64,000 bases of DNA from Alectoria sarmentosa. Lineage: Eukaryota; Ascomycota; Lecanoromycetes; Lecanorales; Parmeliaceae. A program made the position numbers and the translations under genes. The notes below the pieces were generated by a model, which worked only from the letters and a program-made list of their open reading frames with translations, ran no database searches and was not told the origin of the DNA. The first letter of the stretch is position 1. The number at the start of each line of letters is the position of its first letter. The stretch covers positions 62,001 through 126,000 of the forward strand of contig WOGZ01000064.1 of NCBI GenBank assembly GCA_009733775.1, given 5' to 3'. This document shows, in pieces, positions 48,362 through 59,149 of the stretch.

Positions 48362-49905
48362 TCTTACAAGATACAACATAGTCATCATCCTTGGGGCCTG
48401 TCTCGATGCCCACCTTTATAGGTTTTCTTATGCCGTCTTCAGAACTTCCATTAGAGAATCAGGTCTTGTATTTCAGCCGCAATCGTAAGTGCATCTATTT
48501 TGTCCTCGACACATGCTAGAACTTTTCGCAGCGAAAAGCGACCACACTGCGTCCATTCTAAGTGCCACCAGTGCCCTCTTCTGTGCGGAAGCCACATTTG
48601 GCGCTACTGTTCAAGGGTTCACCAGCGACTGATCAGGCCGGGTGAAGGCCCTGCAAATCGGTGTTGTCATATCAATATTCGGGATAGCGGTAGTCGCTGG
48701 ATCAGTCAACATCCCGCAGCTATTCGTCTTCCGCTTCATCACAGGATTGAGCGTTGGCCAGTTGTTAACTCTCGTGCCTCTGTATATCACCGAAGTCGCT
48801 CCGCCACATCGGCGCAGTCTGCTGAGTGCGTTGACCGGATGCAATTTCTCTCTGGGTTACCTGAGGTAAGCGACCCTGGACTGTTTCACTTCTAGTGAGG
48901 CTCATGCATTCTAGCTCCGCCTGGATTGGCAATGGGACTTACTTTGCTACAAATCTTACCGTATTATGGCGAATGCCGCCGTTGTGTTTGTGCCCAATTG
49001 CACCACTCCTCCTTTTGTTTTTACCTTTTGGCTTCCGGAATCTCCGAGATGGTTAATCTGGGATGATCAAAATATCAGAGCCTGAGAAGTCATCCAGAAG
49101 ATTCACCACGATCCGACTGATAACCAGGACTTGGTTGCCCATGCGGAACACATTCAAATCGAAAACGAGTCGCATTCGACGAAGAGACCAAGGCTGACTA
49201 CATCCAAATGTTTACTATTCCATCGTGGACGAAACGGACTCTCCTAGCCATCCTCGTCATCTTCGCAGTACAATCGGCTGGTATAAACTGTTGTGACAAC
49301 CTACCTGATTCTAGAAGCCGAGGAAACTGGCCTAGAGGGATCCATGTCGCTGTTGATATATGTCATTGACGTCGTCGTTGCCGCCAGTGTCAATTTCTTG
49401 AGTGCGGCTTTTCTAGACGAAATCGGACGGAGGAAAATGCTTCTCATGGGGTTTGCTTGGACGGGATCATGCCTTTTCGCCCCAAACATTCTCAAGTGGA
49501 AGTACGTGGGGACCACTAACAAGTAGGGCAATGCTGCAGCAATCTTTTTCATCAACCTTTTTGCCTTTGGTGTCGGTTTCCTTCTAGATCCCCCACGGTT
49601 TGTCGTAAGTGACACGTCCGAGGTCGCCCTCCATCGTCTGCTTTGGGATCAACGCTGACCTCGAGATCTTTTAGATCTGTGCAGAAATCTTCCCAACCAC
49701 GATCAGAGCCAAAGGCCTTACCATTTCGCCTTTCACTCACTTCGTGGCCACAATCCTTTACACAGCTCCCGGCCCCACAACATTCGGGAACATCGGGCAA
49801 TGGTACTACATGGTCTTCATTGGATGCGACATTATATCGTTCGGTCTCATCTGGAAGTTCCCACCAGAGCCAACAGGCCTTTCACTTGAGGAAATGGGAA
49901 CGTGA
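48362..49905 (+). pseudogene. Decayed MFS sugar/quinate-type transporter
   Basis: It begins MNLTRYNIVIILG. After frame changes it reads AAKSDHTASILSATSALFCAE, a TGA at 48630-48632, then SGRVKALQIGVVISIFGIAVVAGS and FRFITGLSVGQLLTLVPLYITEVAPPHRR. A GTAAGC...TTCTAG intron joins SSAWIGNGTYFATN. Then come a frameshift to FWLPESPRWLIWDD, a TGA, EVIQKIHHDPTDNQD, a shift to MFTIPSWTKRTLLAILVIF, and MSLLIYVIDVVVAAS...FLDEIGRRKMLLMGF before a TAG. The last readable part is ICAEIFPTTIRAKGL...KFPPEPTGLSLEEMGT. Sugar-porter motifs (PESPRW, GRRK) are clear. It was a plasma-membrane importer, likely of the cluster's substrate. Confidence 0.86.
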
Positions 49906-50267
49906 CTCAAACGACCGCCGACGGTCACGGTCTCGTTGAAGTCGACGCCATGGCTAGTTCAAGGGAGAAGGGTTCGCGACCGGGTTGGAGCACGTGGGCG
50001 GTCACGGCGATGAGTAGGCCGGAACTCATAAGGCCACAGAATGGATAAGTTGGAATCAATCTGAGTATAGATCAGATTAGTTATGACGGTGGACGGGATA
50101 CGGGTTTGAATGCAAACATTTAGTGCCGCTGCCGTCGAAGCTCACCATGTTTCCTGTCTATGAAAAGCTTTGACGCATACTCACGGAAGCACGAAAGAAG
50201 GCAGCCCTTGCTCTGAATGAAACTGTAGGGAGCACTGATCGAGTTCCTGATAAATTGTCTCCGTACT
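49906..50267. other. Intergenic, 360 bp
   Basis: Nothing coding is seen between the transporter pseudogene and the stop of the MJ1316-domain gene. Confidence 0.55.
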
Positions 50268-50936
50268 TCACGACATTTCTTCGCTCATCACGTGAACATT
50301 GCCTCCATCCTCCAACTCGTCCGTCCCATCATCCGCTTCGTCTTCTTTGGCCTTCTCAGCCTCCCTCACCTCTGAAGCACTAACAGGCGCCACACCGCTC
50401 CCGAATAACCTGTCCAACCTCATCGCGCGATCCCAAACCCTCTTTCCCTCCCCCTCCCCCTCCCCTTTCTTCCTAAAATACATGATCCGATGCTGCGGGA
50501 TCCACTCCTCGTCGGTAAAATCGGACACCCCTCCCTTCCACGCCGACACATCCATCTCCATCATCTCGGGCTCGTGCCGATCGACATACCCGACCACGAA
50601 GTCGGCTTCGTGGAGCAAAGGGTCGTGCCGGATGCGGGAGAGGATGTCTTTTGCGGGCCGTAGAGGGGGTTTGGAGTTTTGGGTGCGGTGGGCGGCTTTG
50701 CGGGCTTTTTTGGCGCGGGATCGGGATGTGAGGGGTTTATGGCATGGCGATGGCGATGGCGATGGCGATGGCGATGGGTTGGTGGATGAGTCGCTGTCGG
50801 AGCCGGAGGTGGGTTCGGGCTGCGCGGGTTGTAGGGGGATCATGTCGTCGCTGTCTTTTAATGTTGAGGGTGCGTGCATGTGGGCTAGGGAATCTTCGGG
50901 GTCTTCTTTATCATGCGATGGTCTGGTGGGAGCCAT
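50268..50936 (-). CDS. MJ1316 (DUF504) RNA-end-recognition domain protein
   Basis: Intronless, 222 aa. The C-terminal half is the MJ1316 domain: RPAKDILSRIRHDPLLHEADFVVGYVDRHEP, then FTDEEWIPQHRIMYFRKKGEG and VWDRAMRLDRLFGSG. The family is proposed to recognise cyclic or modified RNA ends; in fungi these small basic proteins are uncharacterised. The N-terminus is disordered, with a PSPSPSPSPS tract coded by a hexamer repeat and a basic cluster (SRSRAKKARKAAHR). The tail is acidic. It is an intact core gene between two decayed regions. Confidence 0.85.
   Translation of the reverse strand: MAPTRPSHDKEDPEDSLAHMHAPSTLKDSDDMIPLQPAQPEPTSGSDSDSSTNPSPSPSPSPSPCHKPLTSRSRAKKARKAAHRTQNSKPPLRPAKDILSRIRHDPLLHEADFVVGYVDRHEPEMMEMDVSAWKGGVSDFTDEEWIPQHRIMYFRKKGEGEGEGKRVWDRAMRLDRLFGSGVAPVSASEVREAEKAKEDEADDGTDELEDGGNVHVMSEEMS
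50744..50776 (+). repeat. (ATGGCG)n hexamer repeat encoding Pro-Ser repeats
   Basis: Five tandem ATGGCG units plus a partial one, read on the minus strand as alternating Ser-Pro codons in the MJ1316-domain protein. The multiple of three keeps frame. Confidence 0.9.
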
Positions 50937-51766
50937 GGCTTTAAATGGTAGTGGTTGGGGAAGTGTTTAGCTTGGTGGAGAGAGAGGAGATTTATGGGGG
51001 AATACAGATTCGCTTTTCCTATGCCTTTTTTTTGGGATGGAATGAGAGATTACTTAATTTAGTATTTGAGAAGATTGGGCTACATCAGTTTGCCGTTGGA
51101 TTTTGCAAAGGTTCCAACGTTGGGTTGGACTGAGTCATACTCTACCGTGGCTGTGACTGGCATACGCTTGCTTACACGAATGCAAGGAAGGAAGGAAGGA
51201 ACGCCCGCTGCGTGAGTCAGGGATGGAGCAGCATGTCTTTGGGTACTTGGCTCAAGCTAGATTTAAAAATTTTGATTTGGCAGGCGGTGTTGAATTAAGT
51301 GTCGTCCAGAGTTTTGTGGATCCATACTAAGAGTCAATGTCAACTGTTTTCCGCCATGCAAAACGGATGATCGCCAACTAAACCACCAAAATTGCAGACT
51401 TTCATTGTTTTATTTCAATCCATGTGCTGAATTTTGAACATTCGGAATCAAATGGGAATGATCTTCGAGTTCTGTTATTAATCTCTGGGATTTTTTTTTC
51501 AGATTCTTTGAATACGGTTTAGGTGAGTGGTAGCAAAGATCAGATTTTGCGTGGGGGGAACGGTTGACATTGACCCTCGTACCTAAGGTAGGGAGTGCCA
51601 AGAACGCCAATTTGAAGAATTCCGAATATTACCCGGTATTTATATTTAGTACACACTCTGATTCTCGTTCAAATCCTCTCTCAATCCATTACTATCCAAT
51701 CCTCAAGTTCGTAAGACGAAAGACGGAGCTCTCAAGGCCAGAGACAGTGTTGCTCTAACCTGCATC
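50937..51766. other. Divergent intergenic region
   Basis: Between the MJ1316 gene (-) and the RBM5/10-like gene (+). It holds a (GGAA)n run near 51185-51199 and no supported gene. Confidence 0.6.
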
Positions 51767-54525
51767 ATGTCTGCCCCCCGCTACGACAGAGAGCCTGCCT
51801 ACAACGATCGCAGAATCTCCGGGACTCAATATCCTGGGGACAAAAATGGCAGGATGTACGAAGACCAGTACTACAGATCACGTTCAAGAGATCTATACAG
51901 AAGAAGCCGATCACCACGCGCACGATACTCATCTCCTATGCATGGTAAACCATAAATAGGACACTTACATCGCTCAACCTGCGCGTCTGCTAATACTGCC
52001 TTTGGGAAGATCGGAACAGGTCGTCACATAGTGGGGAAGAATTCGCAATCAAGGGTGCCTCCACTCGCCGGGAGAGGGATATAGAGGTTCCGCGACCCGA
52101 GAGCAGAGGATACGAGGATCATCGACGAGGCCGGTCCCCATCACCGCGAGGAAGGGAAAGGGCGCCATACCGAGACAGGGACCACGAAAGCTACAGATCG
52201 CCTAGTTATGATAGCCGTAGTCGCAGTCGGAATCGAAGCCGTCATCGAAGCCGCAGCCGAAGCCGCAGCCAAAGAAGAAATCGATCACCATACTATGGAG
52301 GCCCACCCAGTAGAGAAGTGATATTGGAAGGGCTTTTGCTGGACATGGTAGAGGAAGACGTTGGCCACCCCATCTACCATACGCCCAATACACCAATCTG
52401 AACACCATAGAGCCTAAGTGTGATTGACAATTATATTCGGACTCTGGCTAAGACGTGGCATATTTCAAATCTTACAGATCTCGAAGGAGTTGAAGCAATA
52501 CCACCATGTTGAGAAACTCGAAGATGTGCGAGTTATCCGAGATCGACAGACCAGTACCATCTACCCTCAACCTCACGTGTGAGGAGGCTTACTAAATTGA
52601 TCTCAGAGGCATCCCGAGGCTTTGGTTTCATAAGGTTCCCCACCGTCGAAGACTCAAAGGCTTTCGTGGAGCGCAACTACCCAATGATCTATCTTTATGG
52701 CAATGGTTCATCAGAGAATGACGATCAAGCAGCCAAAGTCCGAATAGCATACAGCCGAGAGAGGGATGAACGGAGTCGCGGCGAGAAGGCGGATGGGGAA
52801 TGGACCTGCAAGATTGTGAGACATACACCAATGCTAGAGTAGTCTACGTTTCACTGAGACCTGTAGTGTACCTTTGTCAACTTCCCGGGCCGAACGAAAT
52901 GTCACAGATGCCAGACACCACAGATAGGTACGTGCAAAGCCAGCGAAAGCTGGAAACTGTACTGATGATTGTAGATATGGCTACGTTCAACCAAGCAGCA
53001 GCAGCAAAACCTCAGTACATGAACAGTGGAGACAGTGATGCCTCACCGAACGGCACCCCCTCCCAATTCCTGCTCATACGGAATCTAGAACCTACAGTGA
53101 CGGAAGATCTTCTTGCTAAAGGTGTGGCCAAATTATACAAGCCAGGCCGACGTTCCTCACCGCCTACTGCTACGGTACCGAAAAAGAACAATGCAAAAGT
53201 AGCATCGACTACGGGTGACGCAAATCTCGGTGCTAAGGAGGGTAGCCTAAGAAGGATATTGCTGGTTCGGGATAGGCGAAACAACGAGAGCTGGCGATAT
53301 GGCTTTGCTGAGTTTGCTACTATTGAGGTAATAGTACAGATTTTGGATAACGGCTGCCGCTGATAAGATCATGACAGGATGCACAAGCCGCTCTGACTCG
53401 CTATAACTCATTTGAAAAGTTCACCATATCCTCGAAGCCTGTCACCGCCGATTACATCCATGCCGGTGTGTTCGTTCCTGTGTTCAATGCATCCGAAGAG
53501 ACACAGCGCTTTACATTCAGTCCACTGGGTAACACTGCAACCAAGCTTGCTTACTGGGATGAAGACGCTTGGGCCAGCGAACTTGTTGTAACCACCAGCT
53601 CGTCAAAAATGGGTTCAGCAACGGGCGAGGGTCAAGCCCGATCTGCTGCCGACCAAGCAGCAGCAGCGGCTGAGAATGAAGGTCTTTTGAAACCTGGGAA
53701 GGAGGCCGACGCGAGGGTGAAGAAGAGAAAAGCAGAGGCCAACGCTGCGGCCAAACAGAAAAAGGTACCTCCAACTCCGCTTTTCAATAAGAAATATCGA
53801 CTGACTTGTTCAAGACTGCACCTGCGCACCTACAATTCTGGAGTAATCGCCATGCAGAGCTTCATGGCGTGAAAGCGGATATATCCACGGAGAATGGGCA
53901 CGAAAGCAAAGAATCAGAAGTAAAAGAAGAGTTCAAGGAAGCAGATGCTCTTCCGCAAACCTTTGCGAACTTAGCCAAGAAATGCTGCTACCTCTGCTCC
54001 CGCCAATTCAAGACCGAAGCTGAGGTCAACCAGCATGAGCGTGTCAGCGATCTTCATCAAAATAATCTCAAGAACGCAGACCTCGTAGCAAAGGCACAGA
54101 GCAAGATGGCCAAAGCGGGCATTCCATCAACGGCGGTCTCAGAAGACGGCTCAGAGTACCGTGATCGAGCCAAAGAACGACGGGCGGCATTTGGCGCCGG
54201 CAAGAAAATCTCACTACCGCTCAAGAAAGCCGCAAGCCAGCCAGAAGAAGAGACCAAAGACGAGCCGACTCCGGCGCCATCGAAGGGTGCTTCCTTGCTC
54301 GGCAAGATGGGCTGGTCTGCCGGTGAAGGGCTTGGAGCCCAGGGAACGGGCATGACGGCGCCGATAGCTACGGATATGTATGTGCAAGGGGTGGGTCTGG
54401 GCGCTCAAGGCGGGAAGATTGGCGATGCGTCCGAGGAGGCGGAGAGGAATACGAAAGGGGGTTACGGGGATTTCTTGGAGAGGACGAAGGATAAGGCCAA
54501 GGAGAGGTTTGAGAGGATGGCTTGA
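51767..54525 (+). CDS. RBM5/RBM10-like splicing factor (RRM-ZnF-RRM-C2H2-G-patch)
   Basis: Eight exons: 51767-51944, 52010-52359, 52478-52553, 52607-52815, 52867-52927, 52975-53327, 53378-53764, 53815-54525, giving 774 aa. Order: an RS/RD-rich N-terminus (RSRSRNRSRHRSRSRS), RRM1 from about 161 (REVILEGLLLDMVEED; SRGFGFIRF), a RanBP2-type zinc finger at 267-286 (WTCKIC...C..C) completed only by splicing exons 4 and 5, RRM2 from about 320 (FLLIRNLEPTVTEDLL; WRYGFAEFATIED), a C2H2 finger at about 596-619 (CYLCSRQF...H..H) and a G-patch at about 696-740 (KGASLLGKMGWSAGEGLG). This is the RBM5/10 layout: a nuclear 3'-splice-site regulator that can bind a DEAH helicase through the G-patch. Most introns are 47-65 nt. 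The second (52360-52477) has a weak GTTGGC donor. Confidence 0.92.
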
Positions 54526-54731
54526 TGTTAATTAATTTCTTGAGAAGAACGGGCTGCTTACCCAAATCAGTTGCTATAATCGTGTTGAATATGGAGGACC
54601 CAGAGTTTTTGTAGATGCTCTTTCAAACGTTGAGACTCATGGTCGGTAGTGCAAGTGGGAGAATCACGAACAAGATGAAGTTTCGTATGAAAGTGGACAT
54701 GGATATCCTATCTATAATTGTCGCCCTTTTT

Positions 54732-54781
54732 TGGCTTCGCAAGTTTATGAGCATGTTTTTGGATATAGTACAACCCGAAAC
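54732..54781 (+). repeat. Direct repeat copy 1, 50 bp
   Basis: Begins TGGCTTCGCAAGTTTATGAG and ends ACAACCCGAAAC. Matches copy 2 at 47 of 50 positions. Confidence 0.9.
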
Positions 54782-54962
54782 TGTCAGAAAGGATGATATT
54801 TATAGGAACAACGATGATGTGAGTGATGTGTAAGCTGGATGATTCTATCGCAGGATTCTCCTGCGGGATGTCTTTGACCCCATACGACTGGAGTGAAAAT
54901 AGCCGACAGGCGCATAGGTCGTCGCTGAAACATGGCTGGGAACCCGAACATTTCAACAGTTG

Positions 54963-55012
54963 TGGCTTCGCAAGTTTATGAGCATGCTTCTGGATATAAT
55001 ACAACCCGAAAC
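54963..55012 (+). repeat. Direct repeat copy 2, 50 bp
   Basis: Same orientation as copy 1, offset 231 bp. The three differences are all transitions (two T/C, one G/A). Confidence 0.9.
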
Positions 55013-55224
55013 AAGAAGACCAAGAGAGGCCGTTTGTTTTAGGAAAAACCCCCCAGATAGAATCGCCTTGATATGCCAAAAAAAACTGTAGATCGATACC
55101 CAAGATCAGAAAAGAAAAGGACCTTTTTCATTCCGTGTTGAAAGATTTACTTTTGGAAACCAGTCACCGCAAGCAAAAACCTCTCCAGACCCTCCCACCC
55201 CTCTACAAGCTGAAACCGATACTT

Positions 55225-56151
55225 TCAATTGATGTCAGTCGTACCGGTCTGCAGCTCCGTCGTCCGTCCACGCGTGTCAAACGCGTTGGTCTGCAAGTCC
55301 ATCGCTCTCTCCTGGAGCCCATCTCCCTTCCCCTGCTTGAACAATTTTGGCGCGTAAATCACCAGCAGAAGCACCATGACCGCAAACATCGGCACCGCGT
55401 CAAAGACATACAGAAACGATTCGTGGCTGTCGATATATCCCCCATTCCCCCTGGATGTATTGCACGACTCTCACAACGTTCCTCACAAGCATGAGCGCGC
55501 TGGCGGCGTACAGGCCTTGCATATGCTTCTGCCATGGGAGAGATGGGCGCGATTGCTGCGTCGGCTGGCGTAGGACCCTGATGTGGAAGACGATCGCTAT
55601 GGTTACGAAGAGGCTGAAGATTGTACTCTGCAAGAACAGGGCGGCGATTACGAGGATCTGGCCTGTGTGCTGTGATTTTTCTGCCTTCCTGGCTTGCAGT
55701 CCCGCGCCGGCGCTTTGCACTTGGAGGGATACAATGTCTGAAATGACAAAGATCTTGGTGAGGTGGTCGACGTTGATGAGGGAGTGGTGCGGTGCGTTCA
55801 AGAGACGGATGAGACGGCCGAGTATCATGTAGATTGTTGCCGCGAACAGAGCTGGGGCGACGAGGGCGAGTATGGAAGCGATAATATAGGGACCGAGAGA
55901 TTGAGTGTGGAAATGGGAGATGGAGCGACTGAGGTAGGCGGTGATTTCGACTGGAGGAAAGGGGTTACTTGCCGAGGAGCGGAAAGGGGGAGAGGATACA
56001 AACAGATGCCGCTGACAAGGACTGGGATCATGAGCCAGGCGCGGAAACGAAGTAGTCGGAATAGGTGCGCGAGGGTGATGATGGAGAAGAGGAGGATGAA
56101 GAGGACTGCATCGGCGAGAGGGGGAGTGTAGCGGTAGTAGATGAAAGTCAT
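55225..56151 (-). pseudogene. RTA1-like seven-helix membrane protein with one frameshift
   Basis: Exon 1 (56151-56004; MTFIYYRYTPPLADAVLFILLF) joins exon 2 at 55950 to give SGIFEITAYLSRSISHFHTQSLGPYIIASILALVAP, the RTA1 core. Further helices (ILVIAALFLQSTIFSLFVTIAIVFHI, LYAASALMLVRNVVRVVQYIQG) follow. At 55447-55451 a five-base G run (minus strand) is one too long, so the frame ends at 55400 instead of reading NGGYIDSHESFLYVFDAVPMFAVMVLLLVIYAPKLF and an acidic/basic tail to TGA at 55225. RTA1-family proteins are plasma-membrane lipid translocators or drug-tolerance factors. One homopolymer base separates a pseudogene from an intact gene, so a sequencing error is a serious alternative. Confidence 0.75.
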
Positions 56152-56600
56152 AGTTTCAGTGGGAAATGTAGACGCTCGGAAAGGGTATAAAATTTACTTG
56201 ACTTGTAACATGGTTGAGAAGTGAGTGAGATGATGGATAAGAAAGAAAACAATACTATAGAGGCAATTGTCGTCTCTTATATGTCTTTCCATTCGAGGGA
56301 TTTGCCCTCTGCTTTTTGCAGGACTGAAGGGGCTCAGCCGCTTCATACTGAAGATCGAGCTGAGCTCCATGATAGGTATGGCAATTTCAGACTCGTATAT
56401 TCCCACACTCAAGTTCTGTTTCTTAAAAGCAACAGACTAGGCTATGGTTGATGAATGTTCTTGAAGAAACGAGGGAGCGAGGTGCAAGAAAGAGCTCGGG
56501 CTGATGTCCGAGATCGTAGCGCTGCGGCAGCGCGCTAAACCTCTAATGTCCTAGTTTCAAATTCATATCAGCTGGTGCTGGAATACCTTGGTGCCTTAGT
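56152..56600. other. Divergent intergenic region
   Basis: Between the RTA1-like gene (-) and the Zn2Cys6 gene (+), about 450 bp. No gene supported. Confidence 0.55.
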
Positions 56601-58003
56601 ATGTCTCCAAGTCTCGGATCTGTGCTCGGATCTCACCACTTGCGAGGCATGGAGTCACACGAAAATTCGGTACGCAAGAGGCGCAATCGCGAGCATCACA
56701 ATTCCAGGAATGGCTGTCTTCAATGCAAGGCCCGCAAGGTCAAGGTAGCTGTCCCTCACGCTTCGGAACATGGCGGCTGCTTATCCTCCATGTTCAGTGC
56801 GACGAAGAAAAGCCCAAGTGCCGAAGCTGCACTCGGAGAGCTACTCCCTGTACATACACCAATAGTGTTGGGCTGAATCACCTGGCAAGAGCTGCACAGG
56901 CATCTTCGCCTTACAGCAAGCCTGAGTCAGGCTCTAGCTTTCCACCAGTACTGTACAACCATGACGGCTTCATAAGTAATGGAAACAATGCGGTCCAGGC
57001 GAACAGTCCATTGCCAATGGCACCTCCGCTACCCTTGGCCCTCAACATGCCTCACCTAGAGCTCTTACATCACTTCATCGCAGTCACATCAGAGGCTCTC
57101 GGTGTGGAGACCATCTCACGTCAAGTGTGGAAATCGACAATCCCTCAGATCGCGCTTTCTCATGATTTCCTCATGCACAGTATCCTCGCAGTCGCGGCCC
57201 TGCACATCGCCCATCTTCGGCCGGAGCAGCGAAGATCCTACTGGGAACGAACGGCGATGCATCAGGATCGAGCGTTGGAATTGCAGCAAGAGGCTATGGC
57301 AAATGCAAGTCGGGATAATGCCGATGCGTTGTTTTCATTTTCTCTCCTGGTGGTCTACTATGCTTTCGCATCACCCAAGGTCTCGGGTAGCCAAGAGGCT
57401 CAAGAGCCCCTTGCAGGCGCTATTCAGTGCATCAGCATAATACGTGGGAGGCGACATCTCCTGCCACCTATTCGGCAATGGGTCGAAGAAGGACCCTTGG
57501 CACAGCTGCTATCTATCCACCCCGGCAACATGAAAAGCAACCACTCGTTCAAAGATCACGACACCGAACTCTATTTCCAAAGATTTCTCGTGCTGTGCTC
57601 TACAAGCTCCGAAATGAACAAGACACACGAGTTCGAAGATATAGAACAATGCGCCGCTGCGGCCAGTACCCTCCGCGCCTCTTTCCTCACCGCCGAGTCA
57701 GTTGCAGATGGCGGGCTGAAAGCACCACCAATCTGGCACTGGGCCTGCCGTTTGGCCCCGGAATTTCTTCAAAGGCTGGGAAAGCTACACCCGATACCCT
57801 TGGTGCTTGTTGCCCATTGGTGCGTGATACTGGCGCAAAGCCGACAATATTGGTGGATACAGGGCTGGGTCGACCACACGATAGGACAAATACAGGACAA
57901 TTTACCTCGGGAATATCATGAATGGCTTGACTGGCCGATGAAAAGGATTCAAGAACAGCGGGAGAACTGGACACGGGAAGGAGACGGGATCGGAAGCTCT
58001 TGA
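56601..58003 (+). CDS. Zn(II)2Cys6 transcription factor, short form
   Basis: Two exons, 56601-56744 and 56798-58003, giving 449 aa. The zinc cluster spans the intron: C39-x2-C42-x6-C49-x6-C56-x2-C59-x6-C66 (GCLQCKARKVK joined to CDEEKPKCRSCTRRATPC). Basic RKRRNREHH precedes it. The C-terminal regulatory region has LPHLELLHHFIAVTSEALG-like helices (MPHLELLHHFIA, IALSHDFLMHSILAVAALHIAHLRPEQ), typical of fungal sterol/cluster regulators (fungal_trans_2). The gene is intact and lies between the frameshifted RTA1-like gene and the SDR and NRPS-like pseudogenes, as expected for a pathway-specific regulator of a small metabolite cluster that has since lost its enzymes. Confidence 0.9.
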
Positions 58004-58269
58004 CAGACGGCCATTTACATTTATGACGAGCACGCAGCTCGGCGAGTCTGGCTCTTAGGTGTCACAAGCAGGACTTCTAAGGTCCATGGCTTATGCTAGC
58101 ATTCCTCCGTTGATGGTATATACGGAGCTGGTCATCGATGAAGTCCTCCAGTCAGCAAGTACTCCTTGAAAAGTCAACTGAAATCATGAGGTATGTGGAT
58201 TGAAGCATGGGAGTCCTGATATTGTCTCGGATTCTCCGAAGACGCCCAAATTTGTAACCTTGGGCTGGG

Positions 58270-59149
58270 GAAGACATACTGTACTTTGCCTCGTCACTCA
58301 GCAGGAACGCCCAGACAGTGGTGGCCTCCTTTGGCTGCCCTATCATCGACAGCGGCACCCGACTGAACACTTCTTACTTTCCAGATTCCACTCCACCCAA
58401 GCCTGCCAGTATCGGCGTATTGAAAACACCCATGCTCCTGTGTTAGACAGTCCAGAGGTCTTCGACACGCAAGCTCAACAAGTGAAACAATGGCCTTCGG
58501 TCAAGCCATGAGAGGATCGAAGAGTGCCATTCCAAGCATTGACAACCATGTGAAAAAGAGTAGACTTACGGCGCAACATAATTGACCGTGATCCCCTCCC
58601 TCCCATTCCACCTGCCGCACTTTTACTCAGACCATTCACTGCATGCTTCGTCGCTGAGTTTGCGCTGTTCTTTGGATGACTCTCCAATCCTGTCGTACTC
58701 GCCGCGTTTACCACTGCGCCTCCATCACTCAGCACCCTCAATTGCGCCCTCCTACAATAAAAACAGCCCCCTGAAATTTGTCCCCGTGACAAAATCCCAC
58801 TCCTCATTACTCAATGCGTCAGATCACGAACACCGAAGTTCTTGCCCAATACCCCAGCGATGATATCTGCACCATCCAAGCGTCCAAAATGCGAGACTGT
58901 TTTCTCGATCCAGGAGTTCACCTGCGAGGATTCGCGGATGTCGACGGTGGTGGCTATGATGGTGGGCTTTTGGGAGGAGGTGGATATGAATGAGGACCCG
59001 GTTTCCTGTCGAGTCCTGATAAGAGCGTCTTCCCGGTGGTCCGCGAGGGAGAGGCTAGCGCCGCGGGCAAAGAGAGCTTTGGCTGCGGCAAGGCCCATGC
59101 CCGAGGTAGAGCCAGTGATGGAGATGACTTTGCTGGCAAGCGAAATCAT
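58270..59149 (-). pseudogene. Decayed short-chain dehydrogenase/reductase (SDR)
   Basis: The start at 59149 gives MISLASKVISITGSTSGMGLAAAK, a Rossmann TGxxxGMG nucleotide site, followed by VDIRESSQVNSWIEKTV and IIAGVLGKNFGVRDLTH, then TGA at 58811-58813. A missing T and an extra T explain the following region (EEWDFVTGTNF). LRVLSDGGAVVNAAS is readable, but the catalytic YxxxK reads NSATK, with Asn for Tyr. Later fragments (VFNTPILAGLGG; VPLSMIGQPKEATTVWAFLLSDEAKY) match the SDR C-terminus down to about 58270. Enzymatically dead by both frame and active site. Confidence 0.87.

Larger units (their letters stand above)
54526..55224. other. Intergenic carrying a 50-bp direct repeat
   Basis: Convergent 3' regions of the RBM-like gene (+) and RTA1-like gene (-). 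Apart from two repeat copies no structure was recognised. A minus-strand ORF here (GLYYIQKHAHKLAKP twice) is simply the repeat. Confidence 0.6.

Noticed and set aside
52800..52866. Apparent one-base deletion in the RBM5/10-like zinc finger
   Set aside because: A GTGAGA...CCTGTAG intron fully restores the C-x2-C...C-x2-C finger, so no lesion is needed.
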